DNA of 42,500 bases. Origin: Brevibacillus brevis. Its GTDB lineage: Bacteria; Bacillota; Bacilli; Brevibacillales; Brevibacillaceae. The translations under genes were made by a program, and so were the position numbers. The DNA is taken from NCBI RefSeq assembly GCF_031583145.1, contig NZ_CP134050.1, forward strand, positions 167,501 to 210,000, written 5' to 3'. The notes beneath the pieces are model-generated. The model searched no databases, was not told the DNA's origin, and saw only the letters and a list, made by a program, of their open reading frames with translations. Shown here one piece after another: positions 9,249-17,472 of the stretch (the first letter of the stretch is position 1; the number at the start of each line of letters is the position of its first letter).

Positions 9249-9527
9249 ATGGCAACAGTAGAGGCTCACCAGCACAGCTCTGTTACAGTGGAGCAGCTTC
9301 TGGGGCGAAAAGTACGCTATCAGAAGCACAAGCCCGGCAGACATCTTTCGTTGGAAAGATTGCCGAGGGAAGCCTTCCAGATCGAAACCGTACATCGGTT
9401 TGGAAGGAGAGTCATACTCAATGACGGCTTTATCGTGATGGAGGATGCTCCGACCGTCATGGAGCGCGGGGGAAGGATCGCCCTTCTGCTCGCTACGGGA
9501 GAAGAGCTGTATCTCATGGCAGAGTAA
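9249..9527 (+). CDS. Small protein of unknown function between the two pilus loci
   Basis: A 92-residue protein without membrane segments, basic in the first half ('LGRKVRYQKHKPGRH') and with a beta-rich looking second half ending 'ALLLATGEELYLMAE'. I do not recognise the family. The ATG at 9249 lies 8 bases after AAGGAGG, while a TTG six bases upstream is too close to that site. It is preceded by the dyad at 9184-9211 and followed by a terminator-like hairpin, so it is probably a separately controlled single gene. A regulatory role for one of the pilus systems is possible but only inferred from position. Confidence 0.7.
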   Translation: MATVEAHQHSSVTVEQLLGRKVRYQKHKPGRHLSLERLPREAFQIETVHRFGRRVILNDGFIVMEDAPTVMERGGRIALLLATGEELYLMAE

Positions 9528-9537
9528 GCTCCCAGCG

Positions 9538-9565
9538 TCGCCTTGCACGGTTGCGTGCGAGGCGA
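9538..9565 (+). terminator. Terminator-like hairpin separating the two Tad loci
   Basis: TCGCCTTGCACG (9538-9549) pairs with CGTGCGAGGCGA (9554-9565), 12 bp with one G-U pair and a 4-nt loop. The run after it (TTCCTCC) is not a good T-tract, so termination may be partial or the structure may protect the upstream mRNA end. Confidence 0.55.
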
Positions 9566-9605
9566 TTCCTCCAAAAAAGCCGGGTTGAACCCTTCCAAAA
9601 AAGAT

Positions 9606-9634
9606 TTGACGAGTGACGAAAGATGTAGCAAAAT
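9606..9634 (+). promoter_or_regulatory. Candidate SigA promoter of the second Tad-like operon
   Basis: TTGACG (9606-9611) and CAAAAT (9629-9634) are separated by 17 bases, upstream of the GTG start at 9679 and downstream of the hairpin at 9538-9565. The -35 is close to consensus and the -10 is weaker. Confidence 0.5.
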
Positions 9635-9678
9635 GTCTATTAAAACATAAAAATGTAAAAATTTGGGGGTATTTTGTC

Positions 9679-10437
9679 GTGTTGGCAAAGAGCGCAATCG
9701 AATTGGTCAACCGCTGCTACGAGGAGACAAACAGTCTGGTATCACTGGAAGAATTGAAGGAATCTTTCATCATCTTCGTTTTTGGAAACTATCAGGATGA
9801 GTTTCTAAAAAAGCATGATCTGGAGACGTTTTACGAGCATCTCGATCAGCTGCAATTAACGAACTGCCGGAAAGATTTTGACAAGGCCGTAGAGGAATGG
9901 TACGTCATTCAGTACGGCAGTACAGCCAAAGAAGCGAACTACCATGACATTCTGTTTACCCTTGTAAAGGATGCTGTTGTTCAGTATCAGTCCCAAAATC
10001 GGAGCGCATTGATTCGTGATGTGACAAAGATGCTGACGGTTCCGGGCGGGTTCATCGCTCGATGGCAAAGCGGCATTCACCGCGACTCTTCCACACCGAC
10101 ATACTTTAAATACCTGATGAAGCTGGGCATTCGTTCCCACGATGACATTGAGACCTTGGTGGATATGTGGCTTGTCGAATATCCGAATGCCTTTGATAAA
10201 AAGCAACAGCAGTTATTCGCCAATCCTCCCAGACGAGGGAGACCAAACAATGTAGAGCTGGCCGTGCTCGTCGATCTGGCGTACAAGTTCAAGCCGGAAA
10301 TGACCTCACAGGAGCGCGAGCGATTGCGGAAAATTTACTATTATCACCGCAAGTCTCTCACCATAAAGGAAATGGTAGAGAAGTTTAAAAACTATATAAG
10401 CAGTAAAACAAAAACAGACGATTCCCAGGTAGGATAG
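9679..10437 (+). CDS. Protein of unknown function, first gene of the second Tad-like operon
   Basis: The 252-residue protein is predicted to be soluble, mostly helical and highly charged, ending in a basic segment ('NPPRRGRPN' near residue 201 and a lysine-rich tail). I do not recognise a family. GTG at 9679 is chosen because a GGGGGT site lies 9 bases upstream. A GTG at 9613 in the same frame overlaps the promoter candidate and lacks such a site. The stop is two bases before the next gene, so it is cotranscribed with the degenerate ParA-like gene. The basic tail would allow nucleic acid or membrane-surface binding, but this is speculation. Confidence 0.7.
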   Translation: MLAKSAIELVNRCYEETNSLVSLEELKESFIIFVFGNYQDEFLKKHDLETFYEHLDQLQLTNCRKDFDKAVEEWYVIQYGSTAKEANYHDILFTLVKDAVVQYQSQNRSALIRDVTKMLTVPGGFIARWQSGIHRDSSTPTYFKYLMKLGIRSHDDIETLVDMWLVEYPNAFDKKQQQLFANPPRRGRPNNVELAVLVDLAYKFKPEMTSQERERLRKIYYYHRKSLTIKEMVEKFKNYISSKTKTDDSQVG

Positions 10438-10439
10438 AC

Positions 10440-11321
10440 ATGTTTCACCAAGTAAGCCGTTTCGTATCCCGGTTTCGGGACCTGGAACAGCAAGAATTTC
10501 TCCACACCCCGGAGGAAGAGCGGCAATGGAGAGCCCTGAAAGACAAGCTGATAGCTCCCCATTCGATAGAAGAGCAACCATACTCGTTCGGTCGCAGCTG
10601 CGTTGCGGTCGCCAGCCTGTATCCGCAGGCCGGAGCCAGTTTTATTGCTGCCAACGTCGCTTACGCATGGGCCGGAAAAGGGATTCCTGTCACCCTAAGC
10701 GAGATGCCCAACGCCATTTCCTACTATTATTTTGCACTAGACTACGAACGCAGGGTTCACCGATTAGCGAATCCATCTACACCCGCACCGTTGCTCCTCA
10801 TGCAGAACAACCATCTACGCATCCAGATCGACCCCCCGTTGCTGCAAAACGAATCTTCCCACATCGATCAAGCTCATTGGTTACTACGAACATGTAAAGC
10901 CACTCCATTCGTCGTCATTGATGTTTCTTCCCGCTGGAGAGAGGAAGGAACAGCGCAACTGTTCGAATTGGCTGACGAAATCTGGATTGTATTTGATGCT
11001 GACCTAGCTCGGCTTACCCGCCTGCTGTTAGTGGAGCCTCCCCCCTCGTGGTGGTTCACGGAACGGAAAAAAATCAAATTGATCGCAAACAAATGGAATG
11101 ACGGACTGTCCCGTTCCCGTGTTATGAAAAAAATTGAGGGGACCTTTTCCCTGTGGGGTCCGGAATCCGGCCCCGTCAAGGTGGAGCATACTCTATCCCT
11201 GATCGACAGTGAAAAGGCGGGGGAGGCGCAAGCTAAAGCAAACCTTCTATTGGAACAATTTCCGGAAGAAGAGCATGAATTTCAGTCGCTGATCCACACG
11301 TATAAAGGAAGGTTGTTATGA
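10440..11321 (+). CDS. ParA/CpaE-like protein with degenerate P-loop
   Basis: The 293-residue protein keeps the ParA/MinD-type fold pattern: a beta strand, 'LYPQAGASFIAANVAYAWA' in place of the P-loop (from residue 60), a 'VVIDVSS' strand at the Walker B position, and 'ADEIWIVFDADLARL' where CpaE proteins have their signature strand. Both lysines of the deviant Walker A motif are gone, so ATP hydrolysis is unlikely. No receiver-like domain is visible. It precedes the second cpaB, with which it overlaps by four bases. It may serve as a localisation or scaffold subunit for the second Tad-like machine. The family placement is inferred from the pattern, not from strong identity. Confidence 0.68.
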   Translation: MFHQVSRFVSRFRDLEQQEFLHTPEEERQWRALKDKLIAPHSIEEQPYSFGRSCVAVASLYPQAGASFIAANVAYAWAGKGIPVTLSEMPNAISYYYFALDYERRVHRLANPSTPAPLLLMQNNHLRIQIDPPLLQNESSHIDQAHWLLRTCKATPFVVIDVSSRWREEGTAQLFELADEIWIVFDADLARLTRLLLVEPPPSWWFTERKKIKLIANKWNDGLSRSRVMKKIEGTFSLWGPESGPVKVEHTLSLIDSEKAGEAQAKANLLLEQFPEEEHEFQSLIHTYKGRLL

Positions 11322-12106
11322 AAAAGCAAACCTTGTTTTTGATCTGCCTGATCTCCTTTTTACTGGCAGGCTCTTCTTTCTACGCAGCGACCAGGTACAT
11401 CGATGCACTGGCAGCAGAAGAGCTTTTTGCCCCTGTCGTTAAAGTGGCTCAAGGCAAAGAAATATCGCCGTTTGAACCGATTACGCGGGAAGATGTCGTC
11501 CTTGTCTCGGAAGAAACAGACGAAATCCTGCCCAATTCGGCGCGTGACCTGGAGAGTGTCATCGGAAAACGAAGCGTGCAGAGCATGTACGAAGGGGAGC
11601 AATTACTTTTAAACAAGCTGACGGATACGCAGCTTCTCCCTGAGAAGGGACAAGCCCGATACGAGTTTCCATTGACGTACATTCAGCCTCTGACGGAGCT
11701 CCGCAAGGGGGATCACGTAAAGATATGGGTGAAGTACAAACCCCTGACAGAATTGCAGGGCTTGCCGGATCCAGCCCAGTTCACGAAAACAAATGATACA
11801 GCGGAACTGCTTTTCGAAAGCCAGTTGGTGAGCGTGCGAGACAGCAACGGGATTGAAATTTACACCTTGAAACCGAGCATGCTGCCTTCACCCGACCATA
11901 TGGATGCCGTGTTTAACGGTTCGAAGGAAAAGCCCATCTTGAACAGTGAGAAACGCTATCGCGATTATCGGGTTCAGCCCACAGCCATGCCCGCCTTTGT
12001 CGGATTCAATCTGACCGATCGGCAGTATGTCATTCTATCGGAAGCGATGTCCTATGGCATGCTTCAGATCGGGCATATCCTGGATGCGAAGGAGGTTGCT
12101 TCATGA
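11318..12106 (+). CDS. CpaB-like protein of the second Tad-like operon
   Basis: The 262-residue protein has one N-terminal membrane helix (about 5-24) and an extracytoplasmic SAF-like region. A 'VAQGKEISPFEPITREDVVLV' type segment broken around residues 43-63 and 'GKRSVQSMYEGEQLLLNKL' near 88-106 match the two conserved blocks of CpaB proteins. It is clearly diverged from the first CpaB in the window but sits at the same position relative to CpaE and CpaF. The start (ATGA overlap with the upstream stop) follows AAGGAAGG. It is predicted to line the envelope passage of the second machine. Confidence 0.75.
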   Translation: MKKQTLFLICLISFLLAGSSFYAATRYIDALAAEELFAPVVKVAQGKEISPFEPITREDVVLVSEETDEILPNSARDLESVIGKRSVQSMYEGEQLLLNKLTDTQLLPEKGQARYEFPLTYIQPLTELRKGDHVKIWVKYKPLTELQGLPDPAQFTKTNDTAELLFESQLVSVRDSNGIEIYTLKPSMLPSPDHMDAVFNGSKEKPILNSEKRYRDYRVQPTAMPAFVGFNLTDRQYVILSEAMSYGMLQIGHILDAKEVAS

Positions 12107-13221
12107 AAATTATCGTGTGTTACCCCATGAAGTCGTTGGCAAGAACATATATGCCACACGCTGCCGAGGCTTTAGTAGCGGAATCGGAGGAAGAGTTTTT
12201 TCGCTACGTCAAACTGTATCAGCCTGATGCCGCTGTCGTTTTTTCCGAAATGTTCTCCGCGCCGGCCTGGGAGTGGCTCCCAGCTGTAAAAGATTCGCTC
12301 CCGGAAAAAGCCTCTCTCCTTGTCATTCCTTTATACCGGGATGAGGCTTTGATCGCCAAAGTAACAGAGGAGATGCATCTTCAAGAGGTATATGTCCTGT
12401 CCGCCCAGCTCTCACAGGAAGAAATTCGGGATCAGATCAGCCTTGTGCTGGATATGGTGGATGGAACGCAGGTGAGGCAGGAGACAAATACCAACGGGAC
12501 CGTCTATGCTTTGATGAGCTACGGATCTTCAGGGATCACTACGTTTTGCATCAATTACCCGATTGTGCTTGCGAGGCGGTATCCGGAAAAGAGAATTGCA
12601 GTCCTCGACATGAACGAGGCCAAACCCGATTTATCGCGTTTTTTCAAATTGCATAAGCACCAGCTCGCACTTTTCCGCCCAGATTTTTGGGACAAGGAAA
12701 AAGCGCGAAAACGCAATTGGCTGGACGTATGCAAACAGAGTACCCACATGCCCAACTTGTATTACGCCCATGCGGCAAACAAATGGAAGAGCTCGGAGCT
12801 CACCAATCTGATTTCTTCGTTTCGAGAGCAGTTTGACTATGTGTACATAGACTGGGGGTACTGCTTCCCGGAGACAGAGGCCATGCAGCGCTTGCTGGAC
12901 GTGGCTGATCGCAATCTTTTGTTTGTGCGGGCGGATCCGTTTAGTGTCGAGAATGCGAGGGAGTGGATTCGGGCCTGGAAAGACAGAGGAGTTTCGTGCG
13001 AGGTCCTCCTCAGTCACATGGACAAGGGACAACCGTTCCGAATCGGCGAAGGCATGTCCTTGTACGGCATCGTTCCTCGCATTTCCGAGGGACGACTCAT
13101 GCAGGCTCAGTTAAGCAACAGCGTGCTGGTGGAGGAATTTTTTCCGCCCAAGCTTTACGTAACAAGTCTCAAGCATCTGGCAGAGTCTGAATATACGGTG
13201 AAAAGCGCGGTGCCGGTCTGA
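12103..13221 (+). CDS. CpaE-like protein with receiver-like N-terminus and degenerate P-loop
   Basis: The 372-residue protein has the two-part CpaE layout. Residues 1-120 look like a receiver fold but lack the acidic pocket. From about 131 an ATPase-like domain follows, in which 'SYGSSGITTF' (139-148) replaces the KGGVGKT motif and 'IAVLDMNEAKPDLSRFF' corresponds to the A'-box. 'YVYIDWGYCFPET' occupies the Walker B position. With both P-loop lysines missing it is probably not an ATPase. It lies directly before the second cpaF (TGATG overlap) and after the second cpaB, as cpaE does in the first locus. It is the second of two such degenerate proteins in this operon. Confidence 0.75.
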   Translation: MKIIVCYPMKSLARTYMPHAAEALVAESEEEFFRYVKLYQPDAAVVFSEMFSAPAWEWLPAVKDSLPEKASLLVIPLYRDEALIAKVTEEMHLQEVYVLSAQLSQEEIRDQISLVLDMVDGTQVRQETNTNGTVYALMSYGSSGITTFCINYPIVLARRYPEKRIAVLDMNEAKPDLSRFFKLHKHQLALFRPDFWDKEKARKRNWLDVCKQSTHMPNLYYAHAANKWKSSELTNLISSFREQFDYVYIDWGYCFPETEAMQRLLDVADRNLLFVRADPFSVENAREWIRAWKDRGVSCEVLLSHMDKGQPFRIGEGMSLYGIVPRISEGRLMQAQLSNSVLVEEFFPPKLYVTSLKHLAESEYTVKSAVPV

Positions 13222-14570
13222 TGGATACATTGAAACGATCGTGGACGCAATCGGCTTTGTATGGGGTGGAAAGCCTGAAGCAGGCTGCACGGGATTATCT
13301 CAACCATTTTGGCAACACCAAAGAAGAGAAGCTGGAGATGCAGAAGATATTGTCTTCCGCTGAGCAAGGCGATCGAGATAGCCATAATCATATTATTTTG
13401 CGCCTGCAGCATTACTTTGAGGAAGTTCTCAAGCGACCGGTTACCGAACAAATTTTGCCCCAAGTCAATGGGTACGAAGGGCTTGTATTTGCTACTTACG
13501 GATGGGGAATCCTCGATGCCGTGCTTCACTTGTCTCCTTGGGTGGAGGAAGTGCGAATTTCCGCCAACAGAAAGGTAGCCTACATCGAACATGGCGTGAA
13601 AAAATCTCTCGAGTACACACCGACATGGCGGGAAGTAGAAAACCTCCAGCAAAAGCTGACAAATGCCGCAGGGCTTTCCTTCAACGAGAAAAAGCCTCGT
13701 TTGAGCGGATACCTCGATTCGATCAAAGCGCGGTTGACCATGTTCACATTCCCGTATTCTCGGGTACCCACGATTCTGGTCAGGAGGTTTACGACCCCTG
13801 CCTTTTCACTGGACAGCCTGCGTACCCAACCGCAGCCTACCTTTGATGAAAAGGTGCAATGGCTGATGGAGCAGCAAGTATACGGACGGGGAAACGTGCT
13901 GGTGATCGGTCCGATGGCGGCAGGGAAGACGACGTTGATGCTGTGCATGCTCAAACTGAAGGACCCGAGGACGGAATACGTGACCATATTTGAGAGCGAG
14001 CACGAGATGCGGTTCGGAGATGTTTGGAGCGGCGAAGTAATCGAACTGCAAAACGTAGAGGAAATTGGGATTGAACTCGCCCACTGCTTCAAAGACATGT
14101 ACCGTTCCACAGCCAACACCATTTTGATTGGAGAAATCCGGGAGCCGATAGAGGCCTATCATTTCATCAACGCGGGCATCAGAGGGACCGACGCGACGAT
14201 TGGAGCCATGCACGAACGCTTTCCGCACAAGGCGCTGCAAGATTTGACCGACCTTGTGTATCAGTACGGAGGGCGCAGTATTGAACTGACCCAGGAGAGA
14301 ATCAGCAGGGCAGTCAATTTCGTCAATTCCCTGACGTATCGCAACGATGGGCATCGCTTTATCGACGCGATTCACGTGACGGAATGGAACGAGACCTTCG
14401 GCAGGGTGGATTCGATCCCGCTCGTTTACCGACACAGGCAAACAGGCGTATACGAATGGACTGGCAAGCAGATTGCTCCGGATTTGATTGAGTACATGTG
14501 TTATGTAGGAAAGGCGGATATGGACGTGTTAAAAGAATTGCGTTTGACGGATATAGGCAGGCAGCTATGA
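13221..14570 (+). CDS. CpaF/TadA-like secretion ATPase of the second Tad-like operon
   Basis: The 449-residue protein keeps the motor motifs: Walker A GPMAAGKT at residues 230-237, an Asp-box region 'VTIFESEHEMRF', Walker B 'TILIGEIREP' and a shifted His-box 'TIGAMHERF'. The helical linker 'GWGILDAVLHLSPWVEEVRIS' (in pieces near 95-115) is also recognisable. It should therefore be an active ATPase, unlike the CpaE-like partners. It is much diverged from the first CpaF, especially in the Walker A and His-box, so a recent tandem duplication is excluded. The ATG overlaps the preceding stop codon. Confidence 0.88.
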   Translation: MDTLKRSWTQSALYGVESLKQAARDYLNHFGNTKEEKLEMQKILSSAEQGDRDSHNHIILRLQHYFEEVLKRPVTEQILPQVNGYEGLVFATYGWGILDAVLHLSPWVEEVRISANRKVAYIEHGVKKSLEYTPTWREVENLQQKLTNAAGLSFNEKKPRLSGYLDSIKARLTMFTFPYSRVPTILVRRFTTPAFSLDSLRTQPQPTFDEKVQWLMEQQVYGRGNVLVIGPMAAGKTTLMLCMLKLKDPRTEYVTIFESEHEMRFGDVWSGEVIELQNVEEIGIELAHCFKDMYRSTANTILIGEIREPIEAYHFINAGIRGTDATIGAMHERFPHKALQDLTDLVYQYGGRSIELTQERISRAVNFVNSLTYRNDGHRFIDAIHVTEWNETFGRVDSIPLVYRHRQTGVYEWTGKQIAPDLIEYMCYVGKADMDVLKELRLTDIGRQL

Positions 14571-15466
14571 AATACATGCTGGTCGTCCCCATGTGTCTAT
14601 GTATTTTCAGTGGATTCTTGTTTCTTGGTCAGTACTTGTACAAGGGATGGTCCGCCCCGAAAGTGTTTTTTCCACGCACGGTTGAAGTGTGGCGGGAAAA
14701 GTTTTTACAGCATGCTACCCGCAGGAAGCTTTACAACGGCTACGACCGTTGGTGCCAGATTGGAGGAGGCACGCCAGAGGCGCACTTGCTGATCTCCTTG
14801 ATTGGGGCTGTCGCCGGCTTCGTGTCCGGTCTCTTGATCGGGAATATGATTGTGTCGCTCTCGATGTTCTTGCTGTTCCTGTTGCTTCCATCGCTGTTGC
14901 TATACGCCCGTTATACTGTTCGGATCAACAAAAAAATCAGTTCTTTTTGCCGCTTTGTGGAGCTGTTTGCCCGTTATTACAACAGCCGCAAAAACATTAT
15001 CCTGACGTTTCGGGAAATGATCGACGAGTGCCCAAAGGAGCTGCTGCCCGAACTGCTTCTGGTCAACAACAGTCTGGCAGACGGGGGCGATCCGGTAATG
15101 GCAGTCGAGCAATTCGCGCACAGATTGGACCATCCGTGGGCATTTGACTTTGCGACCTATATTGCGAGCGGCCTTGAGGGGGAGACCGAGGACATCCAGA
15201 TCCCTCTCAATCGGTTGACGAATGAGATGTTTGTCCAACAAGACGAGAAGGAAGAGCGGGACAGTGAGATCTATGCGATTTGGATCAGCCTGCTCGTCGT
15301 AATTGCCATCTGCATTTGTTTGATCCCTTACAACCAGGTGTTGCTGAAAGATACGTATCGCCTTTACTTTTACACACCGGATGGACAGGCGATTCTCGCG
15401 CTTGCTGTCACGGTTTGGGCGTTGTCCATCTTGCTTGCCTTCATATGGGGAAGGAGGTATCGCTAG
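14567..15466 (+). CDS. TadB-like membrane platform protein of the second operon
   Basis: The 299-residue protein has an N-terminal helix (about 4-22), a pair of helices around 72-112, and two C-terminal ones (245-262, 277-293). The cytoplasmic T2SF-type domain between has 'CRFVELFARYYNSRKNIILTF' style features in the 128-148 region and 'ASGLEGETEDIQIPL' later. The start at 14567 overlaps the cpaF stop (ATGA). The earlier ATG in this frame lies inside cpaF. By order it corresponds to TadB; sequence similarity to the first TadB is low by eye. Confidence 0.75.
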   Translation: MKYMLVVPMCLCIFSGFLFLGQYLYKGWSAPKVFFPRTVEVWREKFLQHATRRKLYNGYDRWCQIGGGTPEAHLLISLIGAVAGFVSGLLIGNMIVSLSMFLLFLLLPSLLLYARYTVRINKKISSFCRFVELFARYYNSRKNIILTFREMIDECPKELLPELLLVNNSLADGGDPVMAVEQFAHRLDHPWAFDFATYIASGLEGETEDIQIPLNRLTNEMFVQQDEKEERDSEIYAIWISLLVVIAICICLIPYNQVLLKDTYRLYFYTPDGQAILALAVTVWALSILLAFIWGRRYR

Positions 15467-16305
15467 TGTCGCTGTTCGTCATGTACACCTATCTCGGATT
15501 GGGCTCGCTTTTTGTATTCACCGCATTCTTTGCGATCGGCAAACACTTGGTCACCGCGAAGCGACCCCGGCTTTTTCTTTCAAAAGTATGGTGGGAAAAG
15601 TGGGAGCAAGCGTTGCACGCCGATGAAGACGAGAAATGGGAGCAGCTATTGAACCGGGCGGGAAAGCCTTTTGGCTGGGGGAAGGCCGAATGGGTGTTTT
15701 TGCAACTGGTTTGCGGCAGTACAGTCTGTTTTCTGATCTTGCTGTGGGCTGTGGTAAGCCGTGTTGAATCTTTTCCCGTCTTCTCCATGTGTATCGTCTC
15801 TGCGGGCAGCTTCATGCTGCCGTACATCGGTCTGAAAATGTGGGCAGGGCATCGGGAAGATTTGCTGAGCAAGGACATTGCCCGGTTCATCAATCGATAC
15901 GTGACCTTGTTGGAAAATCAGGTGCCGATCTACAACGCGATGGTAAAAGCGGCTCGGCCGACCAAAAAGCTGAAGGAGTACGTCCCTACGCTCTCGGAAT
16001 GGAATAAGGATCCGGAGGAAGCGCTGGAGCAATTCAAGCGAAAGATCGGGGTGGATGATGGGGTCATCCTGGTATCCAGCATGCGAACGGTTGAAAAGCT
16101 AACCGGGGGACAGTTAAGCGTGACCATGCAACGAATGGAAAGGGCAGTGGACCATCGGCGGACGTTTCGTCACCGCAAGAACATCAAATCGCTGGGGATC
16201 GGGTATAGCGTCATCGTGTATCCGGCCTTTTACATGGGCCTGCTGGTAGCCATGTTCCCTTGGTACAAGCTGCTTTCCGAGATACTGGACAAATATTTGA
16301 CCTGA
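15466..16305 (+). CDS. TadC-like membrane platform protein of the second operon
   Basis: The 279-residue protein has an N-terminal helix, a pair of helices near 75-125 and a C-terminal helix. Its cytoplasmic section carries the platform pattern 'FINRYVTLLENQVPIYNAMV' (starting near residue 142) and a later 'VEKLTGGQLSVTMQRME'. GTG at 15466 is preceded at 7 bases by AAGGAGGT and overlaps the TadB-like stop by one base, so it is preferred over upstream in-frame ATGs that lie deep inside the previous gene. It pairs with the TadB-like protein as the predicted platform. Confidence 0.75.
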   Translation: MSLFVMYTYLGLGSLFVFTAFFAIGKHLVTAKRPRLFLSKVWWEKWEQALHADEDEKWEQLLNRAGKPFGWGKAEWVFLQLVCGSTVCFLILLWAVVSRVESFPVFSMCIVSAGSFMLPYIGLKMWAGHREDLLSKDIARFINRYVTLLENQVPIYNAMVKAARPTKKLKEYVPTLSEWNKDPEEALEQFKRKIGVDDGVILVSSMRTVEKLTGGQLSVTMQRMERAVDHRRTFRHRKNIKSLGIGYSVIVYPAFYMGLLVAMFPWYKLLSEILDKYLT

Positions 16306-16321
16306 CAAGGAGCGGTCAGCT

Positions 16322-16468
16322 ATGACAAAGCTGTTGTCCATCATGATGTGCATTGTTTTTACCCTCGGCATCATTGTTTCCAGTCTGTCCGAAATCAACA
16401 ATTCAGTCGTCCGGGATGGCGGCCTGCGGGATCGGGCTGTCAGCTGGATCGACCAGGCGATTCCTTGA
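16322..16468 (+). CDS. Small membrane protein (48 residues) of the second Tad-like operon
   Basis: This short protein starts with a hydrophobic helix (about residues 4-20) followed by a charged tail containing 'EINNSVVRDGGLRDR'. An AAGGAG site lies 9 bases before the ATG, which makes expression credible despite the small size. It has no prepilin G-x4-E site. Its size and position, straight after the platform genes, are those of a prepilin or minor subunit, but the sequence gives no direct proof. Confidence 0.6.
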   Translation: MTKLLSIMMCIVFTLGIIVSSLSEINNSVVRDGGLRDRAVSWIDQAIP

Positions 16469-16535
16469 ATCTGCTTTCCTCCATTAGATAGGAAGCTTGC
16501 CGTTTGAATTCCATAAACCAGAAGGAGTGATTTTC

Positions 16536-16736
16536 ATGTCAAAGATGTTCTTTATTTTCTTGGCTTGCGTGATGGTGCTCGGGATCGGAGTAAGCTCGTA
16601 TGGCAACGAGCTGAGCCCGGCTGCCAACAGCTCTGCTGAAAGCATCAACAACTCGATCAGTTCGCTCAATTACGACACGCGAAATGAAAACATCAACTTC
16701 CGGACGCAAAACGGAACGTCGTACACTTCCAACTGA
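16536..16736 (+). CDS. Small exported protein, Asn/Ser-rich, candidate structural subunit
   Basis: The 66-residue product has a hydrophobic signal or anchor segment (about 4-20) and then a polar tail with many Asn, Ser and Thr residues ('SPAANSSAESINNSISSLN'). That composition suits a surface polymer subunit. A peptidase site could lie near 'VSSYG', but there is no prepilin motif with glutamate at +5. The ATG follows AGAAGGAGTGA at good spacing, and there is a 67-base gap from the previous gene. This is the best candidate in the second operon for a major secreted or polymerising subunit, by position and composition only. Confidence 0.62.
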   Translation: MSKMFFIFLACVMVLGIGVSSYGNELSPAANSSAESINNSISSLNYDTRNENINFRTQNGTSYTSN

Positions 16737-16737
16737 T

Positions 16738-16881
16738 ATGCTGACCCATCACGTTTTTCTCGTCATTTTAATCATGGTGGGGAGCCTGTGCGCTGTTCTG
16801 TGGGGTCTCCATCCGGAAGATCAGCTGCGCGAAACGCAAGAGGAAAGGGTGCATAGGGCTGCGACAGTCATCTTTCATTGA
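16738..16881 (+). CDS. Small single-pass membrane protein (47 residues)
   Basis: The protein has one hydrophobic helix (about 5-23) and a charged helical tail ('HPEDQLRETQEERVHRA'). Its ATG sits one base after the preceding stop, and no ribosome-binding site is visible, so it would need translational coupling. The same frame stays open upstream to an ATG at 16684, inside the preceding gene. It is a plausible small subunit of the second operon; confidence is limited by size and start. Confidence 0.45.
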   Translation: MLTHHVFLVILIMVGSLCAVLWGLHPEDQLRETQEERVHRAATVIFH

Positions 16882-16908
16882 AAGAATGCTTGAGAGCGGC
16901 AGCGAACT

Positions 16909-17316
16909 ATGGTCAAACTGAAAGTTTTTTTAATCTGCCTTACAGTCCTTATTCTCGTCTTTTCAGCGGTGGGAGCCTTCCATTTGTATGCCATGGAAAG
17001 GGCAATGGCGCGAAGCATCTATGCCGATCTGCTCGATGACATGCAGGATATCGGTTACCTGGATCCGGCCTTGGAAGAATACTATTTGCAGGAAATGGCC
17101 GACATGGGCTGGGATGTATCCGGTGATGTGTTTGCAGGGAGCTGGCCCCGATCCGAGCATGAGCGGGCTCGAAAAGAACGCCAGGAAACGGTGACGCTCT
17201 CTGTAACGATCAGGCCTTCTATCGTTTCAGGGTGGCTGCATCGCTTTGTGGAGGGAGAGATCGCGTTTAGCTTCGCAGGCAGCCGTCCCTCCGAATATTT
17301 TGACCCGGGGTGGTAG
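16909..17316 (+). CDS. Membrane-anchored protein of unknown function, second Tad-like operon
   Basis: The 135-residue protein has an N-terminal membrane helix (about 5-27) and an extracytoplasmic domain with an acidic first half ('YADLLDDMQDIGYLD') and a beta-type second half ('TVTLSVTIRPSIVSG'). This is the layout of a TadE-like or minor pseudopilin, without the cleavage motif. The ribosome-binding site is weak (GAGAGCGG). It is followed three bases later by another small hydrophobic gene. Confidence 0.62.
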   Translation: MVKLKVFLICLTVLILVFSAVGAFHLYAMERAMARSIYADLLDDMQDIGYLDPALEEYYLQEMADMGWDVSGDVFAGSWPRSEHERARKERQETVTLSVTIRPSIVSGWLHRFVEGEIAFSFAGSRPSEYFDPGW

Positions 17317-17319
17317 TCT

Positions 17320-17472
17320 TTGAATAAATTGATCGCGATTTTGGCTTTGCTCGTTCTGGTACTGCCGCTGACCGTGAATCTCTTGTTGACTGGCCCGGAC
17401 AACCTCATGTCCGCATGCTCGCAATTTTTCGGCGAGCTGCTGGGCAGTGTGACGAGATTCGGTACGAGCTGA
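17320..17472 (+). CDS. Small hydrophobic protein (50 residues), TTG start
   Basis: A 50-residue reading frame begins with TTG at 17320, three bases after the preceding stop, with GGGGTGG six bases before it. The first 24 residues are strongly hydrophobic ('LIAILALLVLVLPLTVNLLL'), followed by 'GPDNLMSACSQFFGELLG'. Its stop overlaps the next ATG (TGATG). Tight packing and a membrane-type sequence suggest it is real. No prepilin motif is seen. Confidence 0.45.
   Translation: MNKLIAILALLVLVLPLTVNLLLTGPDNLMSACSQFFGELLGSVTRFGTS

Noticed and set aside
9538..9565. The 12-bp hairpin as an origin or recombination site
   Set aside because: Position between two operons and simple stem-loop form are explained by termination or mRNA-end protection.
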